Positions 56,004-64,000 of a DNA stretch of 64,000 nt are shown here, one piece after another. The DNA comes from Polynucleobacter duraquae. Lineage in GTDB: Bacteria; Pseudomonadota; Gammaproteobacteria; Burkholderiales; Burkholderiaceae. Position 1 is the first letter of the stretch; every line of letters starts with the position of its first letter. A model generated the notes under the pieces. The model had not been told where the DNA came from. It ran no database searches and was given only the letters and a program-made list of their open reading frames with translations. Both the position numbers and the translations under genes were made by a program. The stretch is from positions 62,001-126,000 of the forward strand of contig NZ_CP007501.1 in NCBI RefSeq assembly GCF_000973625.1. Reading direction: 5' to 3'.

Positions 56004-57323
56004 TTAATCCTCGAGTTTTATTAACTTTGTTTCTGGTAGGTAAATTAGCGCTACAACAGCACCACAAGATAAGAAGATGGTCGGGTACCATAATCCCGCA
56101 ATGCTACTTTCCCAGTGTTGATTGAGCCATGTCACAATTAAAGGCAGAAGACCACCTATCCAACCAGCGGCTAGGTTATGTGGAAGAGTGGCTGCACTAT
56201 TTCTGGTATTTGCAGGAAAAAGTTCTGCAAGGAGGGCTGTTTGTGGGCCTACTACAAGAGCAAGTATTGCTGATAGGCCAATTAAGATCGCCCCTATAAA
56301 AAATGTAGATTCACCATTACTTTGTAAGAAATGAAATGCGGGAAGTATAAGTGTGGCACCCAAGACAAGCCCACTCACAACCACAGGCTTCCTTCCAATC
56401 TTATCTGAGAGCCATCCTGCGAATACAGTCAACGGCAATAGTGAGGCAGTCGCATAGACGCTTAACTGGTCAACAAGTTGTGGTGCAAGCTTTACGGTGG
56501 TCTTCAGAAAGACGGAAGTGTAGACCTGTACACAGAAAAACAATACTGCACCACCAGCAGAGATGCAAAAGAAAAGTAGAAACATTCTCTTTCTAGTTTC
56601 TGGATCTTTAAGATTATCACGCAAGGGGCTTTTAGACTGGGTTTCTGTTTTACTGAGTTGCAGATAGATCGGCGTTTCGTCCAAGGCCGTGCGCGCTTTA
56701 AATGCAATCAACAGCAGAATTAGTGAGATCCAAAATGGTATACGCCAGCCCCAAGATAGAAATTCTTCTTGGCTAAGATAGGTTTGTAACAAGGCAATTT
56801 GGAGTGTGGATACTAAGATGCCAAGTGGCCCCATGAGCTGCAAGAAGCTAGTCTTAAAGCCACGATTAGAGTCACCTGCATGCTCGGTCAGGTAGACGGC
56901 GCTACCCCCAATTTCTCCTCCTGCCGAGAGGCCTTGAAGTAGTCTAAGGGTCACTAACAGAATAGGTGCCCAGATCCCAACCTGAGCATAGGTCGGCAAA
57001 AAGCCAACGCATACCGTAGCAATTCCCATGAGAGTGATGGTGATCATAAACACGGGGCGTCGCCCAATACGATCGCCAATGCTTCCAAAAATAGCTGCTC
57101 CTATGGGTCTCACCACCATACCTACACCGAAAGTCGCAAGGCTAGCTAATAGGGCTGTACTGGGATCGCTTGAGGGAAAAAAGAGGGGGCCAAAAACTAC
57201 AGCCAGAGTGGCAAAGGTGAGAAAGTCATACCACTCTAGAAAGGTTCCAAAGCAAGCAGCAATAGCTACTTTTCTATAAGAAGGTGGTGAGGTCTGTATT
57301 TCTGATGCGTGCGTAGCAGTCAA
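56004..57323 (-). CDS. MFS transporter, metabolite:H+ symporter (MHS) type
   Basis: The 439 residues have about twelve hydrophobic segments and MHS-family motifs: FGTFLEWYDFLTF near residue 20, GSIGDRIGRRPVF near residue 80, and LQGLSAGGEIGGSAVYL near residue 128, plus GWLSDKIGRKP in the second half. Family members (ShiA, KgtP, ProP relatives) import dicarboxylates, shikimate or betaines; the substrate here cannot be told. It ends 12 bases from the convergent DUF5672 gene and lies 3 bases after rmuC on the minus strand. Confidence 0.9.
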   Translation of the reverse strand: MTATHASEIQTSPPSYRKVAIAACFGTFLEWYDFLTFATLAVVFGPLFFPSSDPSTALLASLATFGVGMVVRPIGAAIFGSIGDRIGRRPVFMITITLMGIATVCVGFLPTYAQVGIWAPILLVTLRLLQGLSAGGEIGGSAVYLTEHAGDSNRGFKTSFLQLMGPLGILVSTLQIALLQTYLSQEEFLSWGWRIPFWISLILLLIAFKARTALDETPIYLQLSKTETQSKSPLRDNLKDPETRKRMFLLFFCISAGGAVLFFCVQVYTSVFLKTTVKLAPQLVDQLSVYATASLLPLTVFAGWLSDKIGRKPVVVSGLVLGATLILPAFHFLQSNGESTFFIGAILIGLSAILALVVGPQTALLAELFPANTRNSAATLPHNLAAGWIGGLLPLIVTWLNQHWESSIAGLWYPTIFLSCGAVVALIYLPETKLIKLED

Positions 57324-57326
57324 TTT

Positions 57327-58601
57327 TTATTCAGAGTCAGTTGACGATTCAATTAGGGGGGGAGATAAATTTTTACTAGGCTTAACACCGAGCTCACGCA
57401 CCTTTTCTGCAGTACGAATCAGATTGCCTTTACCGGATTTGAGTTTACTAAAGGCATCGTGGTAACTCGTTTGGGCTTGATCTAAACGCTGACCCAGTTT
57501 TTCAAGATCATCAACAAAGCCAACAAACTTGTCATATAGCGTGCCACATTGTTTTGCAATTTCTAGAGCGTTGCGGTTTTGGTGATCCTGACGCCAGAGA
57601 TGTGCAACAGTTCTCAGCGTAGCCATCAATGTACTTGGGCACACGAGCACAATATTTTTGGCTAGTGCCTCTTGATACAAATTAGGCGCTGTCTTCAAGG
57701 CTAGTAGGAATGCAGGTTCAATAGGCACAAACATCAACACAAAATCTACCGAGCCAATGCCGTATAGGGAGCTGTAGTTCTTGCTTGAGAGTCCTTGAAT
57801 GTGTTGTCGAAGAGACTGAATATGTGCCGCTAATTCTTGCTCTAAAGTAGTTGGATCGGTTGCCTCGGCATGGCGTGAATACGCGGTAATAGAAACCTTG
57901 CTATCAACCACTAAGCTTCTACCCTCTGGCAGCTTCACTACGACGTCAGGCTGGAGGCGTGAGCCATCAGTCAGGGTATGGCTATCTTGAACTAGGTACT
58001 CTTCACCCTTTCGAAGGCCTGAAGATTCAAGAATGGACTCTAAAACCAACTCACCCCAATTGCCTTGTACTTTCGAGTCGCCCTTCAGTGCCTGGGTCAG
58101 CGAACGTGTCTCATCAGACATGCGTAAATTCAGGTTGGCTAGACGCTCGATCTCACTCTTGAGAGCAAAACGCTCACGTGCTTCGTTACCGTAAGAGGTA
58201 TTTACCTGCTCTTTAAATTCTGAAAGCTTAGTTTGTAGTGGCTTCAGAAGAGCATCTAAACTAGCAACGTTTTGCTCAGTAAAGCGCTTGGACTTATCCT
58301 CCAAAATTTCATTAGCGAGATTTTTGAATTGGCTAGTGAGCGCCTCTTTAGCCTCATTGAGGGATTCAATTCTTCCTAAACCTTGTTTACGCTCGGAGTC
58401 CAGTGCTGCCTCAAGTCGAATGGCATTCTGTAATGCCTGATCACGCTCAGCTCTTAAGCTGGCAGAAAGCGCAGCATCATTTTGATTTTGTTGCTCAACT
58501 CTAGCGAGGGCTGAGCGTAAATTGAGCGCATAGACTAGAAGGCCTGCACATAAACCGAATGGCAGGCCAAATAGTAAAAGAGAGCTTAAGTCAAAAGTCA
58601 C
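57327..58601 (-). CDS. rmuC: DNA recombination protein RmuC
   Basis: RmuC limits recombination at inverted repeats; it contains a nuclease-like fold. The 424 residues have an N-terminal membrane segment (about 5-27), a long coiled coil (about 30-165), and the RmuC core with GNWGELVLESILESSGL near residue 182 and LQPDVVVKLPEGRSLVVDSKVS near residue 220. It forms a minus-strand cluster with the MFS and glutaredoxin genes. Confidence 0.95.
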   Translation of the reverse strand: MTFDLSSLLLFGLPFGLCAGLLVYALNLRSALARVEQQNQNDAALSASLRAERDQALQNAIRLEAALDSERKQGLGRIESLNEAKEALTSQFKNLANEILEDKSKRFTEQNVASLDALLKPLQTKLSEFKEQVNTSYGNEARERFALKSEIERLANLNLRMSDETRSLTQALKGDSKVQGNWGELVLESILESSGLRKGEEYLVQDSHTLTDGSRLQPDVVVKLPEGRSLVVDSKVSITAYSRHAEATDPTTLEQELAAHIQSLRQHIQGLSSKNYSSLYGIGSVDFVLMFVPIEPAFLLALKTAPNLYQEALAKNIVLVCPSTLMATLRTVAHLWRQDHQNRNALEIAKQCGTLYDKFVGFVDDLEKLGQRLDQAQTSYHDAFSKLKSGKGNLIRTAEKVRELGVKPSKNLSPPLIESSTDSE

Positions 58602-58629
58602 AAATATGAGTTATGCAGATTTTGTGCAA

Positions 58630-58938
58630 TTAACCTTGTACAAGTTTTTTCAACTCACCACTTTCGAACATTTCAGTCATGATGTCTGAACCACCAATGA
58701 ATTCACCATTGATATAGAGCTGAGGAATGGTTGGCCAGTTAGCAAATTCCTTAATACCCTGACGAATGGCTTCATCTTCCAAAACGTTAACGGTATGAAG
58801 AGTCTCCACACCACTTGCGCGCAAAATATTGATCGCGTTTCCGGAAAAGCCGCATTGCGGAAACTGGGCATTGCCCTTCATAAACAATACAACGGGGTGG
58901 CTAGTAACGATTTCTTGAATTTTTGCTTGGGTATCCAT
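58630..58938 (-). CDS. grxD: Monothiol glutaredoxin (Grx4/GrxD, CGFS type)
   Basis: GrxD-type proteins bind and transfer [2Fe-2S] clusters and pair with BolA proteins such as the one encoded at 33455. The 102 residues carry the CGFS active site at 29-32 ([11 protein letters not shown]), [17 protein letters not shown] with the GSH-binding loop, and ENWPT-like EFANWPT. AGGA lies 8 bases upstream of the ATG. It follows the hemA-prfA-prmC group after a 102-base gap, an order usual in Burkholderiaceae. Confidence 0.96.
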   Translation of the reverse strand: MDTQAKIQEIVTSHPVVLFMKGNAQFPQCGFSGNAINILRASGVETLHTVNVLEDEAIRQGIKEFANWPTIPQLYINGEFIGGSDIMTEMFESGELKKLVQG

Positions 58939-59040
58939 ATTTTTTCCTGAATTTATGCTAATTGAAGATGATGATTTACTACTAATAATGAGGTAATTTT
59001 AAGGCTATCTGAAGAAAAGGGTTAATTCCCTGTATCGGTT

Positions 59041-59889
59041 TTAGAGCCTTTTTCGTCCAGAAACTACTCGGCAGTGGCCTGCCAAATCGAGGTGAGCCTG
59101 GACATCTATTAGACCCGCCCCTTTCATTAGCTCCATCACCGCTTCGGATTGATCAAAGCCATGCTCAACGGCAATCAAGCCGCCAGATTTAAGGTATTCA
59201 CTTGTCCCGGCAATAATACTTTCTAAGCAGCTCAGCCCGTTAGCGTAATCGGTCAGAGCGGATACAGGCTCAAAACGGAGATCCCCTTGAGTGAGGTGGG
59301 GGTCTTGATGGGCGATGTAGGGCGGATTACTCACAATCACATCAAATTGGCTTGGTTCAGTCAATGCTGCATACCAACTACCGAGTAAAAACTGGACTTG
59401 ATCTGATAGGTTTAAGGATTGCGCATTTTGCTTTGAAATCGCTAAAGCCTCGGTCGATTGATCTGTTGCAGTCACTGATGCCAGTGGCGCAGCGTTTGCA
59501 ATAGAGAGTGCAATAGCACCAGAGCCAGTACCCAGATCTAGTACCCTTGTGCGTTTGTTGAGTTTGGCAATCTCAGTAAGGGCAATCTCTACGAGGAGCT
59601 CAGTTTCTGGGCGAGGAATAAGTACCCCAGGGCCAACCTCTAACTCAATATTATGAAAGCCCTTCTTGCCTAAGATATACGCAATAGGTTCTCCTAAAAC
59701 TCTTCTAGAAACTAGTCTTTCCCATTCCAGAAAAGCTTGCTCATTCAAACTCATATCATCACGAGATAGCAGGGCAGAGCGCGGGAGTTGGTAGTGCTTC
59801 TCTAGGATGAGGGCAAGTAATATCCGCACCTCATTTGCTGGCAATGCACAGTTGCTAATTAATTCGCGTAATGGCGGGCTGGCGCTCAT
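59041..59889 (-). CDS. prmC: Release factor glutamine methyltransferase PrmC (HemK)
   Basis: PrmC methylates the glutamine of the GGQ motif in RF1 and RF2. The 282 residues contain an N-terminal helical domain, the AdoMet site VLDLGTGSGAIALS near residue 116, and the catalytic NPPY in VIVSNPPYIAHQ near residue 188. It lies 12 bases downstream of prfA, the gene for its substrate, as usual. Confidence 0.96.
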   Translation of the reverse strand: MSASPPLRELISNCALPANEVRILLALILEKHYQLPRSALLSRDDMSLNEQAFLEWERLVSRRVLGEPIAYILGKKGFHNIELEVGPGVLIPRPETELLVEIALTEIAKLNKRTRVLDLGTGSGAIALSIANAAPLASVTATDQSTEALAISKQNAQSLNLSDQVQFLLGSWYAALTEPSQFDVIVSNPPYIAHQDPHLTQGDLRFEPVSALTDYANGLSCLESIIAGTSEYLKSGGLIAVEHGFDQSEAVMELMKGAGLIDVQAHLDLAGHCRVVSGRKRL

Positions 59890-59901
59890 CCTGTGGTGGA
59901 A

Positions 59902-60981
59902 TTAATTATCACCAAGTGCTGCAAGAAGCTCCGCCTGATGTTCAGACGCAAGGGCATTGCATAGATCGTCTATATCACCATCCATCATGGCATCAATTTT
60001 GTACAGTGTGAGATTGATGCGGTGATCGGTAATACGACCTTGTGGAAAGTTGTAAGTCCGAATGCGATCACTACGATCACCAGTGCCAACTAAAGACTTT
60101 CTGGTCTGTGCTTCTAGCTGATGTTTTTCACGTTCACGAGCATCCATAATGCGAGAGACAAGAACCTTCATTGCTTGTTCACGATTGCGGTGCTGACTAC
60201 GATCATCTTGGCACTCAACTACGGTGCCAGTTGGTAAGTGGGTAATACGAACAGCAGAGTCCGTTTTATTAATATGCTGACCACCAGCCCCTGAAGCTCT
60301 AAAAGTATCAATGCGTAATTCAGCGGGATTAATTTTGACCGCTTCTAATTCATCAGCCTCGGGCATCACAGCTACTGTACAAGCTGAAGTATGAATACGT
60401 CCCTGAGTTTCTGTTTGGGGAACACGTTGCACGCGATGGCCACCAGACTCAAATTTGAGGCGTGAATAGACAGACTGACCTACTAAGCGCAAAACAACTT
60501 CTTTATAGCCACCAAGATCAGATTCGGCAGCATTGACCACTTCTACTTTCCAGCCCTGACGTTCTGCAAATCGCGTATACATTCGGAGTAGGTCGCTGGC
60601 AAAAAGTGCACTCTCATCACCGCCTGTACCTGCCCGAATTTCTAAGAAGACATTGCGTTCGTCGTTGACATCTTTGGGTAGGAGTAGTTTTTGAAGAGTG
60701 CCCTCAAGCTCTTCCATGGTGGCTTGAGCTTGTTTCTGCTCTTCATCAGCAAAGTCTCTCATATCAGGATCCTTGCGCATCTCTTCTGCAGCTTGTGCAT
60801 CAGCCTCGGCTTGTTTATATAAGCCAAATTGCTCCACTACCATCGCAATATCAGAATGCTCACGTGTGAGCTTCCGATAGTTGTCCATATCCTTGGTGGA
60901 CTCTTCGGTAGTTAATAAAGAATTAAGTTCGGCTAAGCGCGTATCTAGGTGGTCTAGCTTAGCCCGCATGCTGGGCTTCAT
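59902..60981 (-). CDS. prfA: Peptide chain release factor 1
   Basis: RF1 terminates translation at UAA and UAG. The 359 residues include the GGQ at 233-235 ([14 protein letters not shown]), [14 protein letters not shown] near residue 186 that contains the codon-recognition P-x-T region, and the AGTGGDES turn near residue 117. It starts immediately after the hemA stop (0-base gap) and precedes prmC. Confidence 0.97.
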   Translation of the reverse strand: MKPSMRAKLDHLDTRLAELNSLLTTEESTKDMDNYRKLTREHSDIAMVVEQFGLYKQAEADAQAAEEMRKDPDMRDFADEEQKQAQATMEELEGTLQKLLLPKDVNDERNVFLEIRAGTGGDESALFASDLLRMYTRFAERQGWKVEVVNAAESDLGGYKEVVLRLVGQSVYSRLKFESGGHRVQRVPQTETQGRIHTSACTVAVMPEADELEAVKINPAELRIDTFRASGAGGQHINKTDSAVRITHLPTGTVVECQDDRSQHRNREQAMKVLVSRIMDAREREKHQLEAQTRKSLVGTGDRSDRIRTYNFPQGRITDHRINLTLYKIDAMMDGDIDDLCNALASEHQAELLAALGDN

Positions 60982-62298
60982 CTAATGGTCTTCTGGCTTG
61001 GAGTGTGAGGCGAATAATTTGGGAAGTAACTTAATCAGTGCTTCACGCTCAGCGCCGTTGGAGTGTTGCAAAGCATGTAATGAGCCATGTAAGAACTTAT
61101 TTGTTAAGCCTTGAGCCATCGCATTAAGAACTTCTTGGGGATCCTCACCACGCATTAATCGTTTCATCGCACGATCGAGTTCAAGTTGCCTGAGGTGCTC
61201 GCCTTGTTGCTGAATGTCCTGAATGAGTGGCACAGTCTTACGACCTTGCATCCAGTGCATGAAATTACCAACACGATCTTCAATGATCGCTTCAGCCTGA
61301 CTCACTGCTGCTTGGCGTAAAGAGGCGCCAGTCTGAATCATCACGCCTAGATCATCGACTGTATAAAGGTAGATGTCATTTAAGCGGCTAATCTCTGGCT
61401 CAAAGTCACGGGGAACCGCTAGATCAATCATGACCATGGGTTTACGGCGACGTTGCTTAAGAGCACTCTCTACCATTCCTAATCCGATAATCGGCAGCGA
61501 CGATGCCGTACTAGAAATGATGATGTCAAATTCATGCAGTCGACTCGGCAGATCTGAGAGCTTAAATGATTCTGCCTCAACATCTTGAATGGAAATCGAG
61601 TCTGCTAATTCTTGTCCGCGTTCAATCGTGCGATTGGCAATTGCTACTGCTTTAGGCTTGCGTGCCACGAAATGGGTAGCGCACAAAGTGATCATGTCAC
61701 CAGCGCCGATAAACAGAACACGTTGATCAGCAATACTTTCAAAAATACGTTCGGCTAATCGAACGGATGCTGCTGCCATTGAAATCGAGTGGGCGCCAAT
61801 CTCTGTCGAGCCACGGACTTCTTTTGCGACTGCAAAGGTTTTCTGAAAGAGTTGATTAAGATAGGTACCAAGGACGCCCGCATCATTTGCAGTACGCACA
61901 GCATCTTTCATCTGACCCAAGATTTGGGTTTCACCAATCACCATAGAGTCCAACCCACAAGCAACTCTAAAGGCATGCCGAACTGCATCAGATTGCGGTA
62001 GCGAATAAATATGCGGCTCCAAACTGCTTGGAGCAAGTTGTTGGGTTTTGGCTAACCAGTCAAACGTCGCTTCATGTAATAGGCTGGCTGCATCTGCATC
62101 GTTAGCGGCGCAGTAGAGTTCAGTTCGATTGCAGGTAGACAGGATTGTGGCCTCAGGCAGGCCGGCCTGATTCGCGCCAACGAGATGTTGGCGAAGATCG
62201 TGCAACGCTTCTTGAAGAAATTCAGGGTCAAAGGCGACCTTTTCCCGAATAGCGACCGGCGCTGTGTGATGATTGATGCCGAGTGTCAACAACTTCAT
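60982..62298 (-). CDS. hemA: Glutamyl-tRNA reductase
   Basis: HemA reduces glutamyl-tRNA-Glu to glutamate-1-semialdehyde, the first committed step of haem synthesis; HemB, the second downstream enzyme, is encoded at 10331. The 438 residues have [17 protein letters not shown] at the N-terminus, the catalytic C56 in [25 protein letters not shown] near residue 114, and an NADPH-binding domain with GAGDM. hemA-prfA-prmC order is conserved in proteobacteria. Confidence 0.97.
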   Translation of the reverse strand: MKLLTLGINHHTAPVAIREKVAFDPEFLQEALHDLRQHLVGANQAGLPEATILSTCNRTELYCAANDADAASLLHEATFDWLAKTQQLAPSSLEPHIYSLPQSDAVRHAFRVACGLDSMVIGETQILGQMKDAVRTANDAGVLGTYLNQLFQKTFAVAKEVRGSTEIGAHSISMAAASVRLAERIFESIADQRVLFIGAGDMITLCATHFVARKPKAVAIANRTIERGQELADSISIQDVEAESFKLSDLPSRLHEFDIIISSTASSLPIIGLGMVESALKQRRRKPMVMIDLAVPRDFEPEISRLNDIYLYTVDDLGVMIQTGASLRQAAVSQAEAIIEDRVGNFMHWMQGRKTVPLIQDIQQQGEHLRQLELDRAMKRLMRGEDPQEVLNAMAQGLTNKFLHGSLHALQHSNGAEREALIKLLPKLFASHSKPEDH

Positions 62299-62341
62299 AA
62301 TGGTGATTATAGATTTGATGGCAGAAACAATGGGGGTGGCA

Positions 62342-62608
62342 ATGGGGTTTTTAGCTTTTCTGGTGATTGGTGGTCTAACTGGCGTATTTGCCTTGGTTTT
62401 TTACCCAGGAAAACGTCAATCTAAGCCAAGGGCTAAGAAATTCCTTATGGCGGTCTTGGTTGGCAGTGTTGCTGCTCTAGCTAGTTCCTATACAGGTCAA
62501 TCTACAGGTTTATTTCAGTCAGGTCAGATGCTAGAGTGGCTCAGCGCCATAGTGGCAGCATGTTTGGCTGGTTACCTCTACGCAGTACTTTCTAGAAATG
62601 CACCTTAG
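62342..62608 (+). CDS. Small membrane protein, GlsB/YeaQ-like
   Basis: An 88-residue protein with about three hydrophobic segments ([55 protein letters not shown]) and glycine-rich helices, like the transglycosylase-associated GlsB/YeaQ/YmgE group; a close match is not certain. ATG 62342 is chosen because GGGGGTGG lies just upstream and a -10-like TATAGAT precedes it; in-frame ATGs at 62300, 62318 and 62330 extend toward the divergent hemA start. It overlaps the toxin gene tail-to-tail by 4 bases. Confidence 0.6.
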   Translation: MGFLAFLVIGGLTGVFALVFYPGKRQSKPRAKKFLMAVLVGSVAALASSYTGQSTGLFQSGQMLEWLSAIVAACLAGYLYAVLSRNAP

Positions 62609-62931
62609 GCTAAGCCTAACCAAAGCGCTAGGGCTCTGTTGACTCGTACCATCATGACGTCATTGAGCTCGCCAATTACAGATCCAATTTTTTCACTTCG
62701 AATTGACATGATCTTATCAATCTGAACTTGTGATGCTCGGGTTAGCCCATTGGCTTCATTGGGTTCAATATCAAGTCGGAAGATTGGAGCTTGTTTAATT
62801 TCACTGGATATCAAGGCAACCGTTACCGTTGCATGAATATCACTGAAAACGTCCGATTGAAGTACTAAGGCTGGTCTCGGCTTTCCAAAGTCACCCTGCA
62901 TAGCAACCGTTACCACGTTGCCACGCTTCAC
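62605..62931 (-). CDS. MazF/PemK-family endoribonuclease toxin
   Basis: MazF-family toxins cut mRNA and are held by a cognate antitoxin. The 108 residues show RGNVVTVAMQGDFGKPRPALVLQSD at the N-terminus, the family core, then a central ALISSEI (S/T catalytic area) and ANGLTRASQVQIDKIMSI. It begins at GTG 62931, overlapping the antitoxin stop by 4 bases (GTGA). It appears intact. Its activity is inferred from family. Confidence 0.88.
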   Translation of the reverse strand: MKRGNVVTVAMQGDFGKPRPALVLQSDVFSDIHATVTVALISSEIKQAPIFRLDIEPNEANGLTRASQVQIDKIMSIRSEKIGSVIGELNDVMMVRVNRALALWLGLA

Positions 62932-63143
62932 GCTTCATCCAAATCTGCTAATGAGTCATCGAGAAAGGACATCAGCTCATTGTCTGCTCGATCGGCAGCG
63001 GCTACTAGAGCTGATTGGCGACGACATTCTTCAAAAAAGCCAGGGGCTTGAGTATCTGGAACCCATATTTGAATAGGCCGTAATCCAGCATCTCTGAGGG
63101 CTAGCCGGTGTTTTTGGACTCTAAGCGCGGCATTTGAAGGCAT
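62928..63143 (-). CDS. Antitoxin, DUF3018/MazE-like
   Basis: The 71 residues (VQKHRLALRDAGLRPIQIWVPDTQAPGFFEECRRQSALVA) match the DUF3018 antitoxins paired with MazF-like toxins: a basic N-terminal DNA-binding part and an acidic C-terminal tail ending DDSLADLDEA that would fit the toxin. It precedes the toxin in one transcript, overlapping by 4 bases. ATG 63143 follows a run of A with only a distant AAGAG, so translation may be weak. Confidence 0.85.
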   Translation of the reverse strand: MPSNAALRVQKHRLALRDAGLRPIQIWVPDTQAPGFFEECRRQSALVAAADRADNELMSFLDDSLADLDEA

Positions 63144-63165
63144 TTTTTTTAGACTCTTTATTTAA

Positions 63166-63207
63166 GTTACATGTAACATTTTAACTTACTTATTTGTTAC
63201 ATGTAAT
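63166..63207. promoter_or_regulatory. Twin palindromic operators upstream of the toxin-antitoxin pair
   Basis: GTTACATGTAAC (63166-63177, perfect 12-base palindrome) and GTTACATGTAAT (63196-63207, one mismatch at the end) are spaced exactly 30 bases centre to centre, about three helical turns, so two dimers would sit on the same DNA face. They lie in the 71-base AT-rich gap between ung and the antitoxin. Autorepression by the antitoxin or complex is typical of the family; binding here is inferred. Confidence 0.65.
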
Positions 63208-63214
63208 GTAAAGG

Positions 63215-63985
63215 TCAATTCCCTGCAGAAAACAAGTCCAACCAGTTTGGATTGTTTCTATCTACCCAGATGATCGGCTTTAGACCCAGCTTCAGTAACC
63301 ACTCATTAGCCTTAGTGAAGTGCCCACAACTTGCCTTAGCACCAAGCTCTAGGAAGGGTCGATCTGTTTTATAGACCCCTAGCCCAGAAGGGTGTGAGGA
63401 TTGGAGAATCAATTGATCTGGTGCTGCTTCAATAAGGGATAACTTGGATTGGGCATGACCTCCCCACAGCATCCAAACCAGATTGGGCTTTTGCTGCGCT
63501 AAGGCACTTATCAGTCGATCGATGAGGGATTTCCAACCCAGATTGGCGTGACTGCCTGCTTCACCCAATTTGACACTGAGAGCGGTATTGAGAAGTAAAA
63601 CGCCTTGCTCAGCCCAAGAATGAAGATCCCCATTCTTAAGAGCGCCAAAACCTTCCAGTGCTAGCGCCTTGCTGATATTACGTAAGGAGCTCGGAAATTG
63701 GCGAGAATTTATCGGAATATTGCTCGGTATGGAAAAAGCCAAACCCTGAGCTAGCCCAGGAGAGTGATACGGATCTTGCCCCAAGATGACTACCTTAACT
63801 TGATTAAGCGGAGTCAGCGAGAGTGCTTTGAAGAAATTCTGAGGCTCTGGACCAATCTTCTCGAACTCTTTATTGAGCTCAGCCCTGAGATTAGCCTGGA
63901 GTTGTTGCCACTCAGGGGATTCAAAATAGTCTCCGAGTAGAGTGCGCCAATCTTCTGGAATATCAGCTGCAGAAAATGAATGCAT
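63215..63985 (-). CDS. ung: Uracil-DNA glycosylase
   Basis: Ung removes uracil from DNA in base-excision repair. The 256 residues contain the water-activating D71 in GQDPYHSPGLAQGLAFS, the conserved LLNTALSV, and H198 in SSHPSGLG, with L-rich intercalation region following. GVYKT replaces the more usual SxxRGF after the loop. It reads minus and its end leads into the toxin-antitoxin promoter. Confidence 0.95.
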   Translation of the reverse strand: MHSFSAADIPEDWRTLLGDYFESPEWQQLQANLRAELNKEFEKIGPEPQNFFKALSLTPLNQVKVVILGQDPYHSPGLAQGLAFSIPSNIPINSRQFPSSLRNISKALALEGFGALKNGDLHSWAEQGVLLLNTALSVKLGEAGSHANLGWKSLIDRLISALAQQKPNLVWMLWGGHAQSKLSLIEAAPDQLILQSSHPSGLGVYKTDRPFLELGAKASCGHFTKANEWLLKLGLKPIIWVDRNNPNWLDLFSAGN

Positions 63986-64000
63986 TACTCAGTCGGAGTG

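Overview
The window reads as chromosomal DNA of a betaproteobacterium of the Burkholderiaceae, most likely a small-genome freshwater Polynucleobacter-like organism. The basis is family-level: the 3' half of the S10-spc-alpha ribosomal cluster leads directly into cutA-dsbD-hemB-engB, then lysA-lptM-cyaY, aroBK, mrcA, gltBD, mlaFEDACB, murA, his, tatABC, petABC-sspAB and hemA-prfA-prmC. This order is typical of Burkholderiaceae. Genes are tightly packed, with 0-30 nt gaps and many 4-nt overlaps. No rRNA, CRISPR array, prophage or integrase is visible, and no gene-free stretch exceeds about 210 bases.

Layout. 1-8200: ribosomal proteins, SecY, IF-1 and RNA polymerase alpha, all on +, closed by a UUCG-loop terminator. 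8269-14838: CutA/DsbD, HemB, EngB, a dihaem cytochrome c4, LysA, LptM and frataxin CyaY. 14852-21577: a rearranged block holding aroB-aroK, a very small secretin gene and a PilP-like gene on -, then mrcA (PBP1A) and a REP-associated tyrosine transposase (RAYT) on +, the last followed by a 10-bp inverted repeat. 21665-27912: glutamate synthase. 27923-33703: the Mla phospholipid-transport operon, an ABC-2 exporter pair and a BolA-family gene. 33737-41953: murA and the histidine genes, with hisC flipped onto - between hisD and hisB. 41957-45372: HinT, TatABC and a Sel1-like protein. 45581-50647: a trimeric porin and two coupled TPR-glycosyltransferases (GT9-like and GT41/OGT-like). 50718-55217: MscL, the cytochrome bc1 operon (petB frameshifted as given) and SspAB. 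55236-55991: tRNA-Thr and a DUF5672 gene. 56004-63985: on -, an MFS transporter, RmuC, monothiol glutaredoxin, PrmC, RF1, HemA, a MazEF-like toxin-antitoxin pair and Ung, with one small membrane protein on +.

Working together: most genes are core housekeeping, covering translation, protein export (Sec and Tat), haem supply (hemA, hemB), c-type cytochromes and bc1, nitrogen assimilation (GltBD), and envelope building and lipid homeostasis (MurA, PBP1A, Mla, LptM). The accessory or unusual material is the compact secretin/PilP pair, the RAYT with a predicted Tyr-to-Phe change and its repeat, the TPR-glycosyltransferase pair next to the porin, the DUF5672 gene behind tRNA-Thr, and the toxin-antitoxin pair with paired palindromic operators. 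No clearly new multi-gene defence or metabolic system was found. The compact pilus/competence remnant and the TPR-glycosyltransferase pair are the best candidates for something undescribed.
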